A program made the position numbers and the translations under genes. Positions 54,178 to 63,339 of a stretch of DNA of 64,000 nt are shown here, one piece after another; position 1 is the first letter of the stretch, and the number at the start of each line of letters is the position of its first letter. The notes below the pieces were generated by a model. It saw only the letters and a list, made by a program, of their open reading frames with translations, was not told the DNA's origin and did not search any database. The DNA lies in assembly GCA_004194705.1 (NCBI GenBank), contig SADC01001343.1, forward strand, positions 1-64,000. Reading direction: 5' to 3'. The DNA is from Ditylenchus dipsaci (lineage: Eukaryota > Nematoda > Chromadorea > Rhabditida > Anguinidae).

Positions 54178-54425
54178 GAATAAGCGGCGCTAGTAGCGAA
54201 TACCCCCCCCCAAGCATCCGACCTTTAAAAATTGCTGTAACTACCCTTGCAAACAACAAGTTTAGGCTTAGCCTTAGGCTTGGGGGTAGGCCAGCGTACA
54301 GAAGTTGTGACTAATGAAGAGTTTGCGCACATTTTCCGGGGTCTGGGACATAAATTTGGGTACTTTTTACTAAAGTAAAAAAAGTGAAAATCGTTGGGGG
54401 GGGTATTCGCTACTAGCGTCGATAA
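54178..54425. repeat. MITE with GCTAGTAGCGAATACCCCC ends
   Basis: GCGCTAGTAGCGAATACCCC at the left pairs with GGGGTATTCGCTACTAGCG at the right. The interior has TTAGGCTTAGCCTTAGGC. A single end of the same type lies at 55983-56020. Confidence 0.65.
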
Positions 54426-54551
54426 AGCCATCACTTGTCCATAAAACACGAGAGACATCAAGGCCCAAAAACTGTCTGTGTGTACAATAGGGCCCTGCCG
54501 CATCAAGGTTTTATTCTTTTACGATCTGACAACTCCGCTCATTATTATTTT

Positions 54552-54557
54552 TTTATT
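54552..54557 (-). promoter_or_regulatory. AATAAA polyadenylation signal
   Basis: AATAAA on the minus strand, about 70 nt beyond the TGA at 54627-54629. Confidence 0.6.
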
Positions 54558-54626
54558 AAAACTTTCATCTGGCATTGACGATTGACATTGAGCATATTTA
54601 TGTGATTTCTTCAATCGGTCTGCTTA

Positions 54627-57507
54627 TCAGTCTTCAGGAGGCTGCAAACAGGTGTTTTGGAGTGTTTGCAAGTCAGGACAGCCAAACACGTTGATGGCCA
54701 GCATGTTGTATAGGTCGCCCATGGAGTCTCGCAAAGACTGGAGCACTGTCTGGATAGCTTCATCTTCTTGCATTAGCAAACACTAAACCACTTCAAGATT
54801 ACTCAAGATATTGTAAAAACAAAATACACTACTCTAACTATGTCATATGGTGAATAAAGTTTCAATGCCCTCCCTCAAAGTGTTTCATAGTAAATTAGAG
54901 ACCGCGAAATTATTTCAGTGAGTCAGTTAAGGGCCTTAACTTAAGGCATGTGGACAAAGCTTTTTTCTGCTGCAAATGTTGTTGCTGCAAAAAGATTCTT
55001 TTGCTGCAATTCTGCTTTTTTTTTGCTGCAAAAAAATATTTTTATGCAGCAAAGTTGCATGAATCTTCACTTGGATCTAGGAGCTAGGTATCCAGGATGA
55101 AATTACCCATTATGGCCTAGTAGGAGGAAAGGCAGGAGAGAGGTACCCAGGAGGAGGGTAGCCAAGAGGGCGGTTAACCAGAAAGAGGGAAGCCAGGTAA
55201 GGGTATGTGATCGATTATTATTTATGTAATTTTTAAAATACGATAGTGGCACCGATAGGCGCCTGTTGTCCCTAACTGTAACATAATACTGGTCATTCCT
55301 GTCATCCCATAATTTTGCACATTTAAGTCAAAGAAGTCGTCTAGTAAAAATGACACATTTGTTTCTTTTGGCCACAAATTTAACATTTAGTAATCATAAA
55401 CCCATTAACAATATGTCATTGGAAAGCTTATTTCCTGTGCTTCTTATGCGCTGAAAACGATAAAAGGTGTTTTCGGGCATTTTCTGACCTAAAAAGTTGA
55501 TTTTTTTTTTAAATTTTGACCAAAATTTGACTTTTTGAGCTAGGCAAAAGAGTCTCCATATGCATTTATGATCAAGAGTCCTGCTCGGAATTATGTCTAA
55601 GGTAAGTGAGGGCGCGCATCTCTAACTCTCAAGGGGGCTTGGGGGCTTGGAGTTGAGATGCGCACACCCACATACCTTAGACACAAATCACTCGAAAGTG
55701 ACTCTGGATGCATGAAAAAAGCATGCATACCAAGTTTCTTTATGCGGTAGGCCCAGCTAACAAAACTATGTTCAAATCCCATCTTTTTTAGGACTCTAGG
55801 TACCATTTTCAGGTGGTTTAACTTGGTCCCCAAGGTAAAAAGTCGAATTTGGGTCAAAAATTTTTTTTTCTAAAAATCAACTTTTTAGGTCAGAAATGCC
55901 CGAAAACACTTTTTTTTTATCGTTTTCAGCGCATAAGAACTACTTAGAAATGGTTAAAACCTGATTCTAAAAAAAAAATTCGTTGGGGGGGGAGGGGGGT
56001 ATTCGCTACTAGCGCCCAATTCTGCTTTTTTTGCTGCAAAAATATTTTTATGCAGCAAAGTTGCATGAATCTTCACTTGGATCCTACTCGGAATCCTCAC
56101 TCGGCGAGATTTCCCAATGAGGGGTCAGCAAAAAATCCTCATTCATTTTGAACGTGCCTTTAGATGTCATGGTGTTCCAAATCTAATAGCTAAATTTATC
56201 AATTTCGATAAAATGGATTTTGGGGCAGGAGTAAGATGCGGCAATCACATTACGACAAATCAAATTGCGGCAAAATCAGATTGCGGTAAATCAGATTGCG
56301 ACAATTCAAATTGCGGCAAAATGAAATTGCGGCAAAATCAAATTGCGACAATTCAAATTGCGGCAAAATCAATTGCGGCATAAGTGGGAGGGTCACATTG
56401 GGCTGCTATTTGGGTTGATCGTTATTTTAGGTGTTGTATACATGGTTAGCTATGTTCTAAATGTTGAATTTAGTAGATTTAGTAGAGCAATTATGGTGCT
56501 GGTCAAGATTCGACACTTTTGCTGTCAAACAGCACATTATGCTGTTTGATTATTTGCTGATTTTTGTACAGCTAGTCAATTTTTTGGTTTCCAGCAAAAT
56601 CTCATCTCACAAACAAGCCTGTTTAGACGGCAGCTTATTGAGACCACATAGTGGTGGCAGATTAAGCATTACTTGGAAGTTTCAAATTTGATTACCCAAT
56701 TTAAATTGTCGCAATTTGATTTTGCCGCAATTTGAATTGTCGCAATTCGATTTTGCCGCAATTTGAATTGTCGCAATTTGAATTGTCGCAATCTGATTTG
56801 CCGCAATCTGATTTTGCCGCAATTTGATTTGTCGCAATGTGATTTGCCGCATCTTACTCCTGCCCGGATTTTGACGTTTTGTACTAAAAAAATCAATAAA
56901 AATCGAATTTTTTTGAATAATTCTCGTTCGAATCGATTTTACCGAAATCGATAAATTTATTGATTTGGAACACCATGAAGTTATTGTTTTGGGTTAGTGA
57001 TTAAACAAAGTCCATCAAGTCTAATTAGAAGTTCTACCCATAAGCTTATTATTCCCAGATAAATTCCTAACAAAGTCTATTTATTGACTTTTGTATGAGT
57101 TTAGTAATTTTATAATTCACTCACATAATTAGCAGCCTGCTGATCAATGTTGTTAGTAGTGGCATCAGCTAGTTGACAAGCCTGCTGAATGGCCTGTTTG
57201 AGTCTGTCAGCCCTTGTTGTTTATAAAATGTGGCATCATTGCCGAAACTGAGCAAGTTTAGCAGCAAATCACACAATACACACTGGCTCAGACTGATGCT
57301 CACACTGTTGGTGGGCTCCCTCACCACACTTACTGGCATTTTGGTAATAGAAAAAAGTCCAATTTTACCGAGCTTTTCAGGATAATTTTTGGCAACCACT
57401 TTCTGAGAATCACTGGTCTGATTGAGACTGGATGGATGAACACAACCTTGGCCTAGCTGACTGCAATTGATGTTGCTAGAGGTGCTGTTAAGTGACATTC
57501 CAGACAT
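54627..57507 (-). CDS. MED30-like Mediator subunit, two exons
   Basis: Exon 1 is 57507-57125 (ATG in AAAAGAATGTCTGG; donor TAT|GTGAGT). Exon 2 is 54782-54627 (acceptor GTGGTTTAG; TGA). They join in phase 0 over a 2.3-kb intron full of repeats. Exon 1 reads MSGMSLNSTSSNINCSQLGQ, REPTNSVSISLSQCVLCDLL, then after a one-base break at a GGG run near 57208, ADRLKQAIQQACQLADATTN. Exon 2 reads LMQEDEAIQTVLQSLRDSMG and DLYNMLAINVFGCP. The final helix (L.Q....I..VL..LRD...D(L/I)..MLA) and the preceding DRL..L...L..L block match the layout of MED30, a metazoan Mediator head/tail subunit, as does the total length (about 180). The family call is by eye and moderate. An alternative is a further intron using the GTAAGT near 57330 in place of the frame break. 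Confidence 0.45.
54960..55075. repeat. TGCTGCAA word repeat, direct copy 1
   Basis: TTGCTGCAAAAAAATATTTT, TATGCAGCAAAGTTGCATGA and ATCTTCACTTGGATC. The last 65 bp recur at 56018-56083 in the same orientation. Confidence 0.6.
55085..55291. repeat. 210-bp duplication, copy 1
   Basis: Almost identical to 58257-58465 in the same orientation, from TAGGTATCCAGGATGAAATT to CTGTAACATAATACTGGT. It includes five 15-nt units of the type GGTACCCAGGAGGAG. Confidence 0.8.
55430..55960. repeat. Palindrome with family-1 copy in its loop
   Basis: GGCATTTTCTGACCTAAAAA-GTTGATTTTT at 55477 pairs with AAAAATCAACTTTTTAGGTC-AGAAATGCC at 55873; outer CTTATGCGCTGAAAACGATA also pairs. Confidence 0.65.
55540..55800. 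repeat. Family-1 hairpin element, copy 14
   Basis: CAAAAGAGTCTCCATATGCA, GGAATTATGTCTAAGGTAAG, GCGCGCATCTCTAACTCTCA, TGGAGTTGAGATGCGCACAC, CACTCGAAAGTGACTCTGGA and CCAGCTAACAAAACTATGTT. Confidence 0.7.
56167..56980. repeat. Foldback with AATTGCGGCAAAATC arms
   Basis: CATGGTGTTCCAAATC at the left pairs with GATTTGGAACACCATG at the right; CGATAAAATGGATTTTGGGG-type inner arms follow. Then come 8-10 words of AATTGCGGCAAAATC / AATTGCGACAATTCA in each arm. The central 280 bp (56400-56690) is unique sequence with a 76-codon open frame but no recognised domain. Confidence 0.75.
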
Positions 57508-57705
57508 TCTTTTGTAATTTGTTTGTAAAGTTAGAGTTAACTAAAGTATTTTTTCAGTTATTGACTTGGTTGGAATGTATAAGGAATGAGTAAAAGGTAT
57601 CAAAAAGATGTAGGTAGAGAAGTGTGATAATAGTAATATAGGAGTGGAAACATCATTTCAAATAAAACATTACTTATTTTCGATTAATTAAAATGGTTGT
57701 TTAAG

Positions 57706-57845
57706 TGATAAGAGAAAGTGACTGGAAATATACGCACAATTTTGAGAAAGCGAGTAGCATAGTAGAGGGTCTTTCTCTTTTAGGTCTGAACACGAAATCA
57801 GCGAGCGGTTGGTATCTCTATGTAGTGTTTGGCATGTGTGGTTGG
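57706..57845 (+). CDS. Candidate exon with hydrophobic end
   Basis: Open from an acceptor-like TTGTTTAAG to a good donor TGG|GTGAGT. It reads ESDWKYTHNFEKASSIVEGL, LGLNTKSASGWYLYVVFGMC and GW. One membrane helix may start at its end. It lies about 200 bp from the start of the divergent MED30-like gene. The rest of the gene is not identified. Confidence 0.35.
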
Positions 57846-58057
57846 GTGAGTGGATGGTTCGCCACTTTTGTATTCAAGCCCAATTTTCTGCCAATTTCTG
57901 GCAACTTATGCCGAATATATTTCCGGAACCCTAAAATTCTACATCTCAGCTCTCTTTCAAGCACATAACCAGAAAATTGAGGCAGCTTAAAAAAAGTTTT
58001 TAAGTCCGTCAAAATCGGAGAGGGTGGATTATGGCCTGGATTTTGGTGGATGTTCAA

Positions 58058-58380
58058 GCCTAGGAAGGGGGTACCTAGAAGGAAGGTAGCCAGCAAGAGG
58101 TAATCAGGAGAAGGCACCCAGGAGAAGGGTAGTCAGGAGTAGAGTTCCAAGAAGGAGAGTAGCCAAGAGGAGGGTACGCAGGAGAAGGATAGCCAGGAGA
58201 AGAGTGACCGAGAGGAGGGCAGTCGGAAGGGGGTATCCGTGAGCAGGTGCTATGAGGTGGGTATCCAGGATGAAATTACCCATTATGCCTAGTAGGAGGA
58301 AAGGCAGGAGAGAGGTACCCAGGAGGAGGGTAGCCAAGAGGGCGGTTAACCAGAAAGAGGGAAGCCAGGTAAGGGTATGT
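58058..58380. repeat. 15-bp minisatellite (GGTAGCCAGGAGAAG)
   Basis: About 20 imperfect 15-nt units such as GGTAGCCAGGAGAAG, GGTACGCAGGAGAAG, AGTAGCCAAGAGGAG. On the minus strand they read as a LLLAT/LLLGT pentapeptide series, a shadow of the repeat. The last part (from 58257) is the second copy of the 210-bp duplication. Confidence 0.75.
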
Positions 58381-58465
58381 GATCGATTATTATTTATGTA
58401 ATTTTTAAAATACGATAGTGGCACCGATAGGCGCCTGTTGTCCCTAACTGTAACATAATACTGGT
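58257..58465. repeat. 210-bp duplication, copy 2
   Basis: Near-identical direct copy of 55085-55291, about 3.0 kb apart. Copy 2 joins a longer minisatellite on its left, so copy 1 probably derives from it. Confidence 0.8.
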
Positions 58466-58754
58466 AAAACAGTTGACCAGACGTGGTTACCATATTTTCT
58501 GTATTAAGTCCTCCGGTGAGTTATTGTTTAATCCCTAAAAACCTCGCAAATTTCGAGGACGATTCTGACATTTCGGGTGCCCAACTAAAATCTGAAAAGT
58601 GGATTCACGAGAGCTCATAGAACGCCTCAGAGAAACAGTGGGTAAACTATAAATATAGAATAAGTGCTTTTGATGTTTAAAGGTTGTTTCAACAATGTTA
58701 GGTGGAAAATTAGAAGCGATCAGAGGATGGCGTAAAAAATTATGACTCAAATTT

Positions 58755-58908
58755 TTTCCGCGCCTTCGGCGCGGCGAGTTCAAAAAATAAAAGCCAACCC
58801 CCCCTCTAATACAAGCCCCCCTCGAATATAAGCCCCCCCTTGGAGGGCATCCATAAAATAGAAGCCCCAGGGCTTCTATTAGAGGAAATACGGTATTTGA
58901 CTCATGTT
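58755..58908. repeat. Pogo-like MITE, one clear end
   Basis: CTTCTATTAGAGGAAATACGGTA at the right end and repeated AAGCCCCCC(C/T) words; the left end is degenerate. It resembles 24242-24407. Confidence 0.5.
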
Positions 58909-59094
58909 CCGGACTTACTGGATACGCTTGGATCAATCTTCCAAAATTCGTCGTCAGTCTTTGAAAATGCAAACCGCTTTCTTGAGCTAAGTTTAAATAA
59001 ACAAATTACTCGAGGATTTTTGGAAGCAATGGCAACCAGGTTAATTTTGAGTAATAATGCTAAATACAAGAAAAACGTTATTGCCACTGGAAGT

Positions 59095-59250
59095 CCAGGG
59101 AAATGCCAGTGGAAATCCACGAATTACCCAAATCGCCACTGGTACGCCACCAAATTGCCAGTGGCACAGCACAAATTGCCAGACGCAGGCGATGGGACGC
59201 TACTGGTAATTTGGTGGACTGCCACTGGCAATTAGCTGGACACCCACTGG
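59095..59250. repeat. GCCACTGGTA/GCCAGTGGCA words
   Basis: At least six copies of CCACTGG or CCAGTGG embedded in 25-30 nt irregular units. The plus-strand open frame across them is probably a shadow. Confidence 0.5.
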
Positions 59251-59749
59251 ATTAAAATTTTCTGTGTGGGCACAGGGTTACAATGCGTATGCACGGCATT
59301 TCAACGTAGTCAAAAATGCACGTTCGCCCAAATTTGAATCTCAGTACATTGAAAAAATTGACCAAAATTACGATTTTGACCACTCGAACGCCGAAACATG
59401 GTGTAGGTACCCTGGGCTTACGTGGATATCAACCTGGAGAACCTGAAATAAATATCTTGAAAATTCGAAACAATTTTTTTAACCCGAAATCATGTAATTA
59501 ATTGAGTTTGATAAGACCGCAATTGTGAAATCCCAAATTTCAAAACCCGGGTTGGTACCACCTGGTCAGGTGATCCACATGGATTCGCTTGTTTTCGGGA
59601 ATCGTAACCAAATTATACACACAATTCTAGGCTACAAAAATTGTTTGCTTTTTATTACAATTATTTTTTATTTATCGACAGTTAACGGTTAATTGTATGC
59701 TGTGACGACGGACAGTAAATTGGGATTGATGGATGAAAAGTTTGCAAAC

Positions 59750-60010
59750 GGCCAGTTTTTTGAAAGAACGAGTTTATGAAAAGGCAGTTAGCGGAATGTC
59801 ATTTTGTGAGAAGGCAGATTTGTGAAATGGCAAGTTTTTGAAATGCCAGTTTTTGAAACAGCAGTTTTTGAAATATGATATTTCAAATATCAGTTTGTGA
59901 AAAGGCATTTTTTTCAAATCGCAAGTTTTTGGGATTGCCGGTTTTCTAAATGAAATTTTTTGAACTTAATTTTTTGTGTAAATGGCGTTTTGTAAAGAGG
60001 CATTTTTGCG
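59750..60010. repeat. AGTTTTTGAAATGGC word array
   Basis: Ten or more irregular words such as GGCAAGTTTTTGAAATGCCA, CAGTTTTTGAAACAGCAG and CAGTTTGTGAAAAGGC. Confidence 0.55.
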
Positions 60011-60059
60011 AAGTGCGATACACCTACATTTACATATTTTGACGGGAGATTTACACATT

Positions 60060-60740
60060 CACACATACTAATTTACTTCTTTTTATACCAAATTTTCTTC
60101 TTTCTGTACCAAGCCTAATTTTCTATCCAAGACCAACCAAATTTTGCATAATTTTGCAATGATTCAAATTTTATAGTCTGTAAATGACTTGGATTGCCCA
60201 GAATTCCACCCCGGAATGGTCAGAAGCCCCTGAAAGTTGGTTTTTTGGTGCTTACTGAAAGGGGGTCTACTTTTTCTGAAAAATTGATTGAGCGGATCAG
60301 AATTCCAGTTCTATTGGCTGAATTTCTCAGAATTCCACCCTAAACCACTTGAAACCACCATGAACCTGCAATTCTAAGCGATTCAGCCAATCGGACCGGA
60401 ATTCTGATCCGCCCAATCGAATTTTCGCAAAAAGTTCACTCCCCCTTAGTAACCCCCAAAAAAACCAACTTTCAGGGGATTCTGGCCATTCCGGGGTGGG
60501 ATTCTGCGCAATCCAAGTCATTTACAGACTATAAAATTTGAATTCTTGCAAAATTTTGCGAAATTTGGTTGTTCTTAGACAGAAAATTAAACTTGGTACA
60601 GAAAAAAGGAAATTTGGTAAAAAAAGAAGTAAATTCGGTACAAATGAGATTTGGTACAAAAAAATTATATTTGGTAGAAAAACAGTAAATTTGGTACAAA
60701 AAAAATATTGCCAAAAAATGACTGAATTCATAAGACAAAT
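60060..60740. repeat. Foldback core family, copy E (TTGGTACAAAAA arms)
   Basis: Core GACTTGGATTGCCCAGAATT, CCAGAAGCCCCTGAAAG-like and AATTGATTGAGCGGATCAGA, then the complement (60400-60540). The right arm is an array of AATTTGGTACAAAAAAAT words (60590-60710); the left arm is the shorter TTTTATACCAAATTTTC. Confidence 0.75.
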
Positions 60741-60793
60741 ATTTTGATCACACAGCTGAGCAACTCGAATGGGGAACAATGGTGAGAGACGGT

Positions 60794-61233
60794 TTAAATT
60801 AGCTTATTTTTTGCTCCCCAATTCCTTTTCGCAACCATCTTTTTAGATGGCTTCTTCTTGGGGTTCTTTTTTGCTTCTGCTTCTGCTTCAGCTAGCTTCT
60901 TCTTCAGCAATGCATCCTGCTGTTCAATGTATGCGTTGTACTGAAAAAGGGAGTATCACAGAAAATTAAACCACATATGAAAATAGCTAACCTGCACTTC
61001 CAGATGCCAATCCTCCTGCTCGATGAATTTCATGAGATGGAACACAGTTTCTTTCTGCTCACTCTTCTTCAGCTTGTAATGTCGGATGGAGAGAATCGTG
61101 ATGTAGACCGCCAGCTGAGCCATTAGCAAGAAGATGATAATTGCGGAACAAGCCCCCTTCCTCGTGTAATGCACGCCATCCCACAGCTCCACCAACGGCA
61201 CACTTTACTTCGATAGTCTATCATTGTAGGAAT
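60794..61233 (-). CDS. Single-pass membrane protein with Lys-rich tail
   Basis: The exon chain is 61233-60992 (acceptor TATTTTTTTCAG) and 60940-60794 (acceptor CTCCCTTTTTCAG), with a 51-nt intron (CAG|GTTAGC). The join is in phase. The product reads SVPLVELWDGVHYTRKGACS, a membrane helix (AIIIFLLMAQLAVYITILSI), then KLKKSEQKETVFHLMKFIEQ, EDWHLEVQ, YNAYIEQQDALLKKKLAEAE and a Lys-rich end (KKNPKKKPSKKMVAKRN) to TAA at 60794-60796. The exon frame upstream of SVPLVE meets a TAA (61208-61210); a weak inner acceptor (AAAG at about 61204), a one-base error, or true decay could explain it. Upstream exons would lie beyond the Merlin element, which is inserted about 50 bp from the acceptor. Family not recognised. 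Confidence 0.5.
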
Positions 61234-61280
61234 CTGAAAAAAATATATAAAACAAAGTGCAAAGTTTAAAAAAATGAGTA

Positions 61281-62750
61281 GTTGGTCTAGTGCAGAAGCG
61301 GTTGCCAAAATTTGCCTTGGTCCCCCCTGTTGTTTTTACACATTACACATTTTTATATTTAATTTGATATGTGGAAATCAATAGACACAGCAATACAAAT
61401 AACAATAATGTGTGTAATAGAGCTTGTGGAACATTAAATTTCGTAATTATCAATGCGATGTATCATTGATATACGCTCAAAGAAAATTTCCAAAACATTC
61501 TTTTTTTTCGGCGCTGCAATTTTGTCTGAATACAGCTTCTGCGACATAAGATTCTTTTAGCTCTTCACTAGTTTCCCGTAGCGTTTTGATTTTATGTTTG
61601 AGATGAGACCAGAATCCTTCAATCTTGTTGGTATGTAGACGAAGCCTGTTGCTTTGCTGGTTCTCATCGATAATAGTCCTAATAAATCATGTCAAGTGGT
61701 GGAATGTTAATAAAGATATTATCAAATTCTGTACCTGGCAAATTCTTTTCTTGTGACATATTGTAAAGTGTTTGTATCCTACGGCTTTTCCATCTGTTTT
61801 CCTAGCTTTTTATATGCTGGCCATTCATCGGACAATATTGTTGTTCCTCGCTTGATCTTCTTCCGGATTATTTTGAGCAAAGTTGACTTCGTTCTGTCCG
61901 GAACTCGGAATGAAAATGCTTTTCCACCTGGACCACGTTCAATCCCTCCGAAGATCCATTGCTTATAACTGCGCCGCTTTCTTTCCCGGTTATACTTGCG
62001 CTTGGCAAAGCAAGTCTCATCAATTTCGATTATTGTGGAAAATCCTCCGATTGATTGAGCGCTGTTGCAATGACTAAAAGTAACGGAAATATTTTTATTG
62101 ATTGCCAATAAAAGTTACTTTGAGCAAACTTTCCTGCACATATTCAGCCAATCCACCACAGTATGCTTAGATAGTTTGAGTTCCCTGCACACATGTTTAT
62201 TATCAAAGTCCATGACCACATGTAGCAGATAAGCAGAAGCGAAGACAAGGGAAGGTGTGACAGCTGGAAGAACGAGCCGGACCTAAGGGACTTTGTGGAA
62301 CAGAAAACGCCCTTCGACTTGCAAATCCACTGAGAAAAATAAATTGAAAAAGCTTGATTTTCAAATTGTACCTGAGCGTATCCTGACGTTGTGAACGTTT
62401 CACTATCCGCATTTGATTGTTACACTTTTCACACACCATAAAATTCTTCAGCAAATTCAGACCGACCAGTGCCGAAATCACATCGAAGTTGGTCATCGAA
62501 AAGAGGTCACGAAGAGTTATGGCATTGAAGTCGAGCGATTGCTTGAGACATGACTGTTCAATCAGAAAATGTTTTGGTTTCATTTGCTGCAAGAAAAAAC
62601 ATTGACAAAATAGTTTTTCCGCAGAATAAATTAAAAGCAAAAGCCAATCTACAAACAAATGATTGATCGCAAATATTCAATTCAAAGCAAATTAAAAGAC
62701 AACAGGGGGGACCAAGGCAATTTTGGCAACCGCTTCTGCACTAGGGCCAA
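61281..62750 (-). mobile_element. Merlin (IS1595-like) DNA transposon
   Basis: The left end (61281-61335) GTTGGTCTAGTGCAGAAGCG continues GTTGCCAAAATTTGCCTTGG and TCCCCCCTGTTGTTTTTA. The right end (62695-62750) is its complement with few differences. The element carries a spliced IS1595/ISXO2-type transposase on the minus strand filling nearly all of it. No clear 8-9 bp duplication was visible. Its CTTGGTCCCCC...GTTGTTT end block is shared by non-autonomous hairpins at 23.8, 44.6 and 46.2 kb. Confidence 0.85.
61477..62583 (-). CDS. Merlin transposase, four exons, near complete
   Basis: Exons are 62583-62372, 62329-62119, 62073-61735 and 61678-61477, with introns of 42, 45 and 56 nt. The ATG follows a TTTTCTTGCAG acceptor. 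Exon 1 has a zinc-ribbon half (NFMVCEKCNNQMRIVKRSQR); exon 2 completes it (WICKSKGVFCSTKSLRSGSF) and has a helix-turn-helix (CRELKLSKHTVVDWLNMCRK). Exon 3 holds the catalytic core: EIDET (first Asp), RKRRSYKQWIFGGIERGPGG, ILSDEWPAYKKL (second Asp), then GYKHFTICHKK. Exon 4 has TNKIEGFWSHLKHKIKTLRE, with the conserved E/W region, and SYVAEAVFRQN, ending TGA. DDE transposases of this type cut and paste the element. One-base breaks near 62215 and 61800 disrupt the frame; otherwise it is well preserved, suggesting recent activity. Confidence 0.75.
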
Positions 62751-62789
62751 CGCCTAGTTTATTGGGTGTACCGAAGAATTAAAAATATA

Positions 62790-62940
62790 TTTGCTAAAAG
62801 GCACATTTGTTAAAAAAAACTTTTGCTAAAAAAATATTGCTAAATGCACATTTGCTAAAAAAAATTTGCTAAAGGCACATTTGCTAAAATTTTTTTGTTA
62901 AAGGCACACTTGGTAAAAATTTTTTTTATTAAAGGCCTTT
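62790..62940. repeat. GGCACATTTGCTAAAAAA word array
   Basis: Eight or nine irregular units of TTTGCTAAAGGCACA / TTGCTAAAAAAAT. Confidence 0.6.
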
Positions 62941-62984
62941 TCTGGTTCCTTTGTGTCACAGACCCTAAGGTATTTTGAAAAATG

Positions 62985-63052
62985 CAGGTGATGGAATTGA
63001 ACCTGTGACCTAAAAACGGACCCAATCACACTCACCACTGCATTACCGTAAA
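62985..63052 (-). repeat. tRNA-like SINE head
   Basis: Minus strand: TAATGCAGTGGTGAGTGTGA (A-box-like), then AGGTCACAGGTTCAATTCCA (B box GGTTCAATTCC). A second B-box half (CAGGTTCGATTCCATCAGCC) lies at 63270-63292. The ends do not form an acceptor stem. Confidence 0.5.
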
Positions 63053-63059
63053 ACCCCAA

Positions 63060-63250
63060 GTGCGCTTCCCACCCCCCCCCCCTAAGTGCACCACCTGGAT
63101 AGTATCCAACCAATTGAATAGTGCTCACATTATCCAGATCGGCTATAACCACCTCATGGTACCTAAACCAAATAGATACTGCTCCAACCATCTATATGGT
63201 ACCCCAACCCCTTGTAGGGTACTCAAACTACCTGAAATGGTATTTTTTCA
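63060..63250. repeat. Degenerate CCAACCA-type repeats
   Basis: Diverged 25-30 nt units with GGTACC(C/T)(A/C)AACC and TATCCAACCAATTG. No gene was seen. Confidence 0.35.
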
Positions 63251-63339
63251 AGAATCGAGAAAAAAACATGCAGGCTGATGGAATCGAACCTGTGACATGA
63301 AAAAGTAAAAAAGAAATTTTAATTTTTTAAGCTACGTTC

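Noticed and set aside
56461..56691. Protein in the centre of the 56.2-57.0 kb foldback
   Set aside because: Open by length only, no domain or splice signals; left as unique loop sequence.
58104..58493. Leu-rich membrane protein on the minus strand
   Set aside because: LLLAT/LLLGT pentapeptides come from the 15-bp minisatellite, part of which is duplicated at 55.1 kb without gene context.
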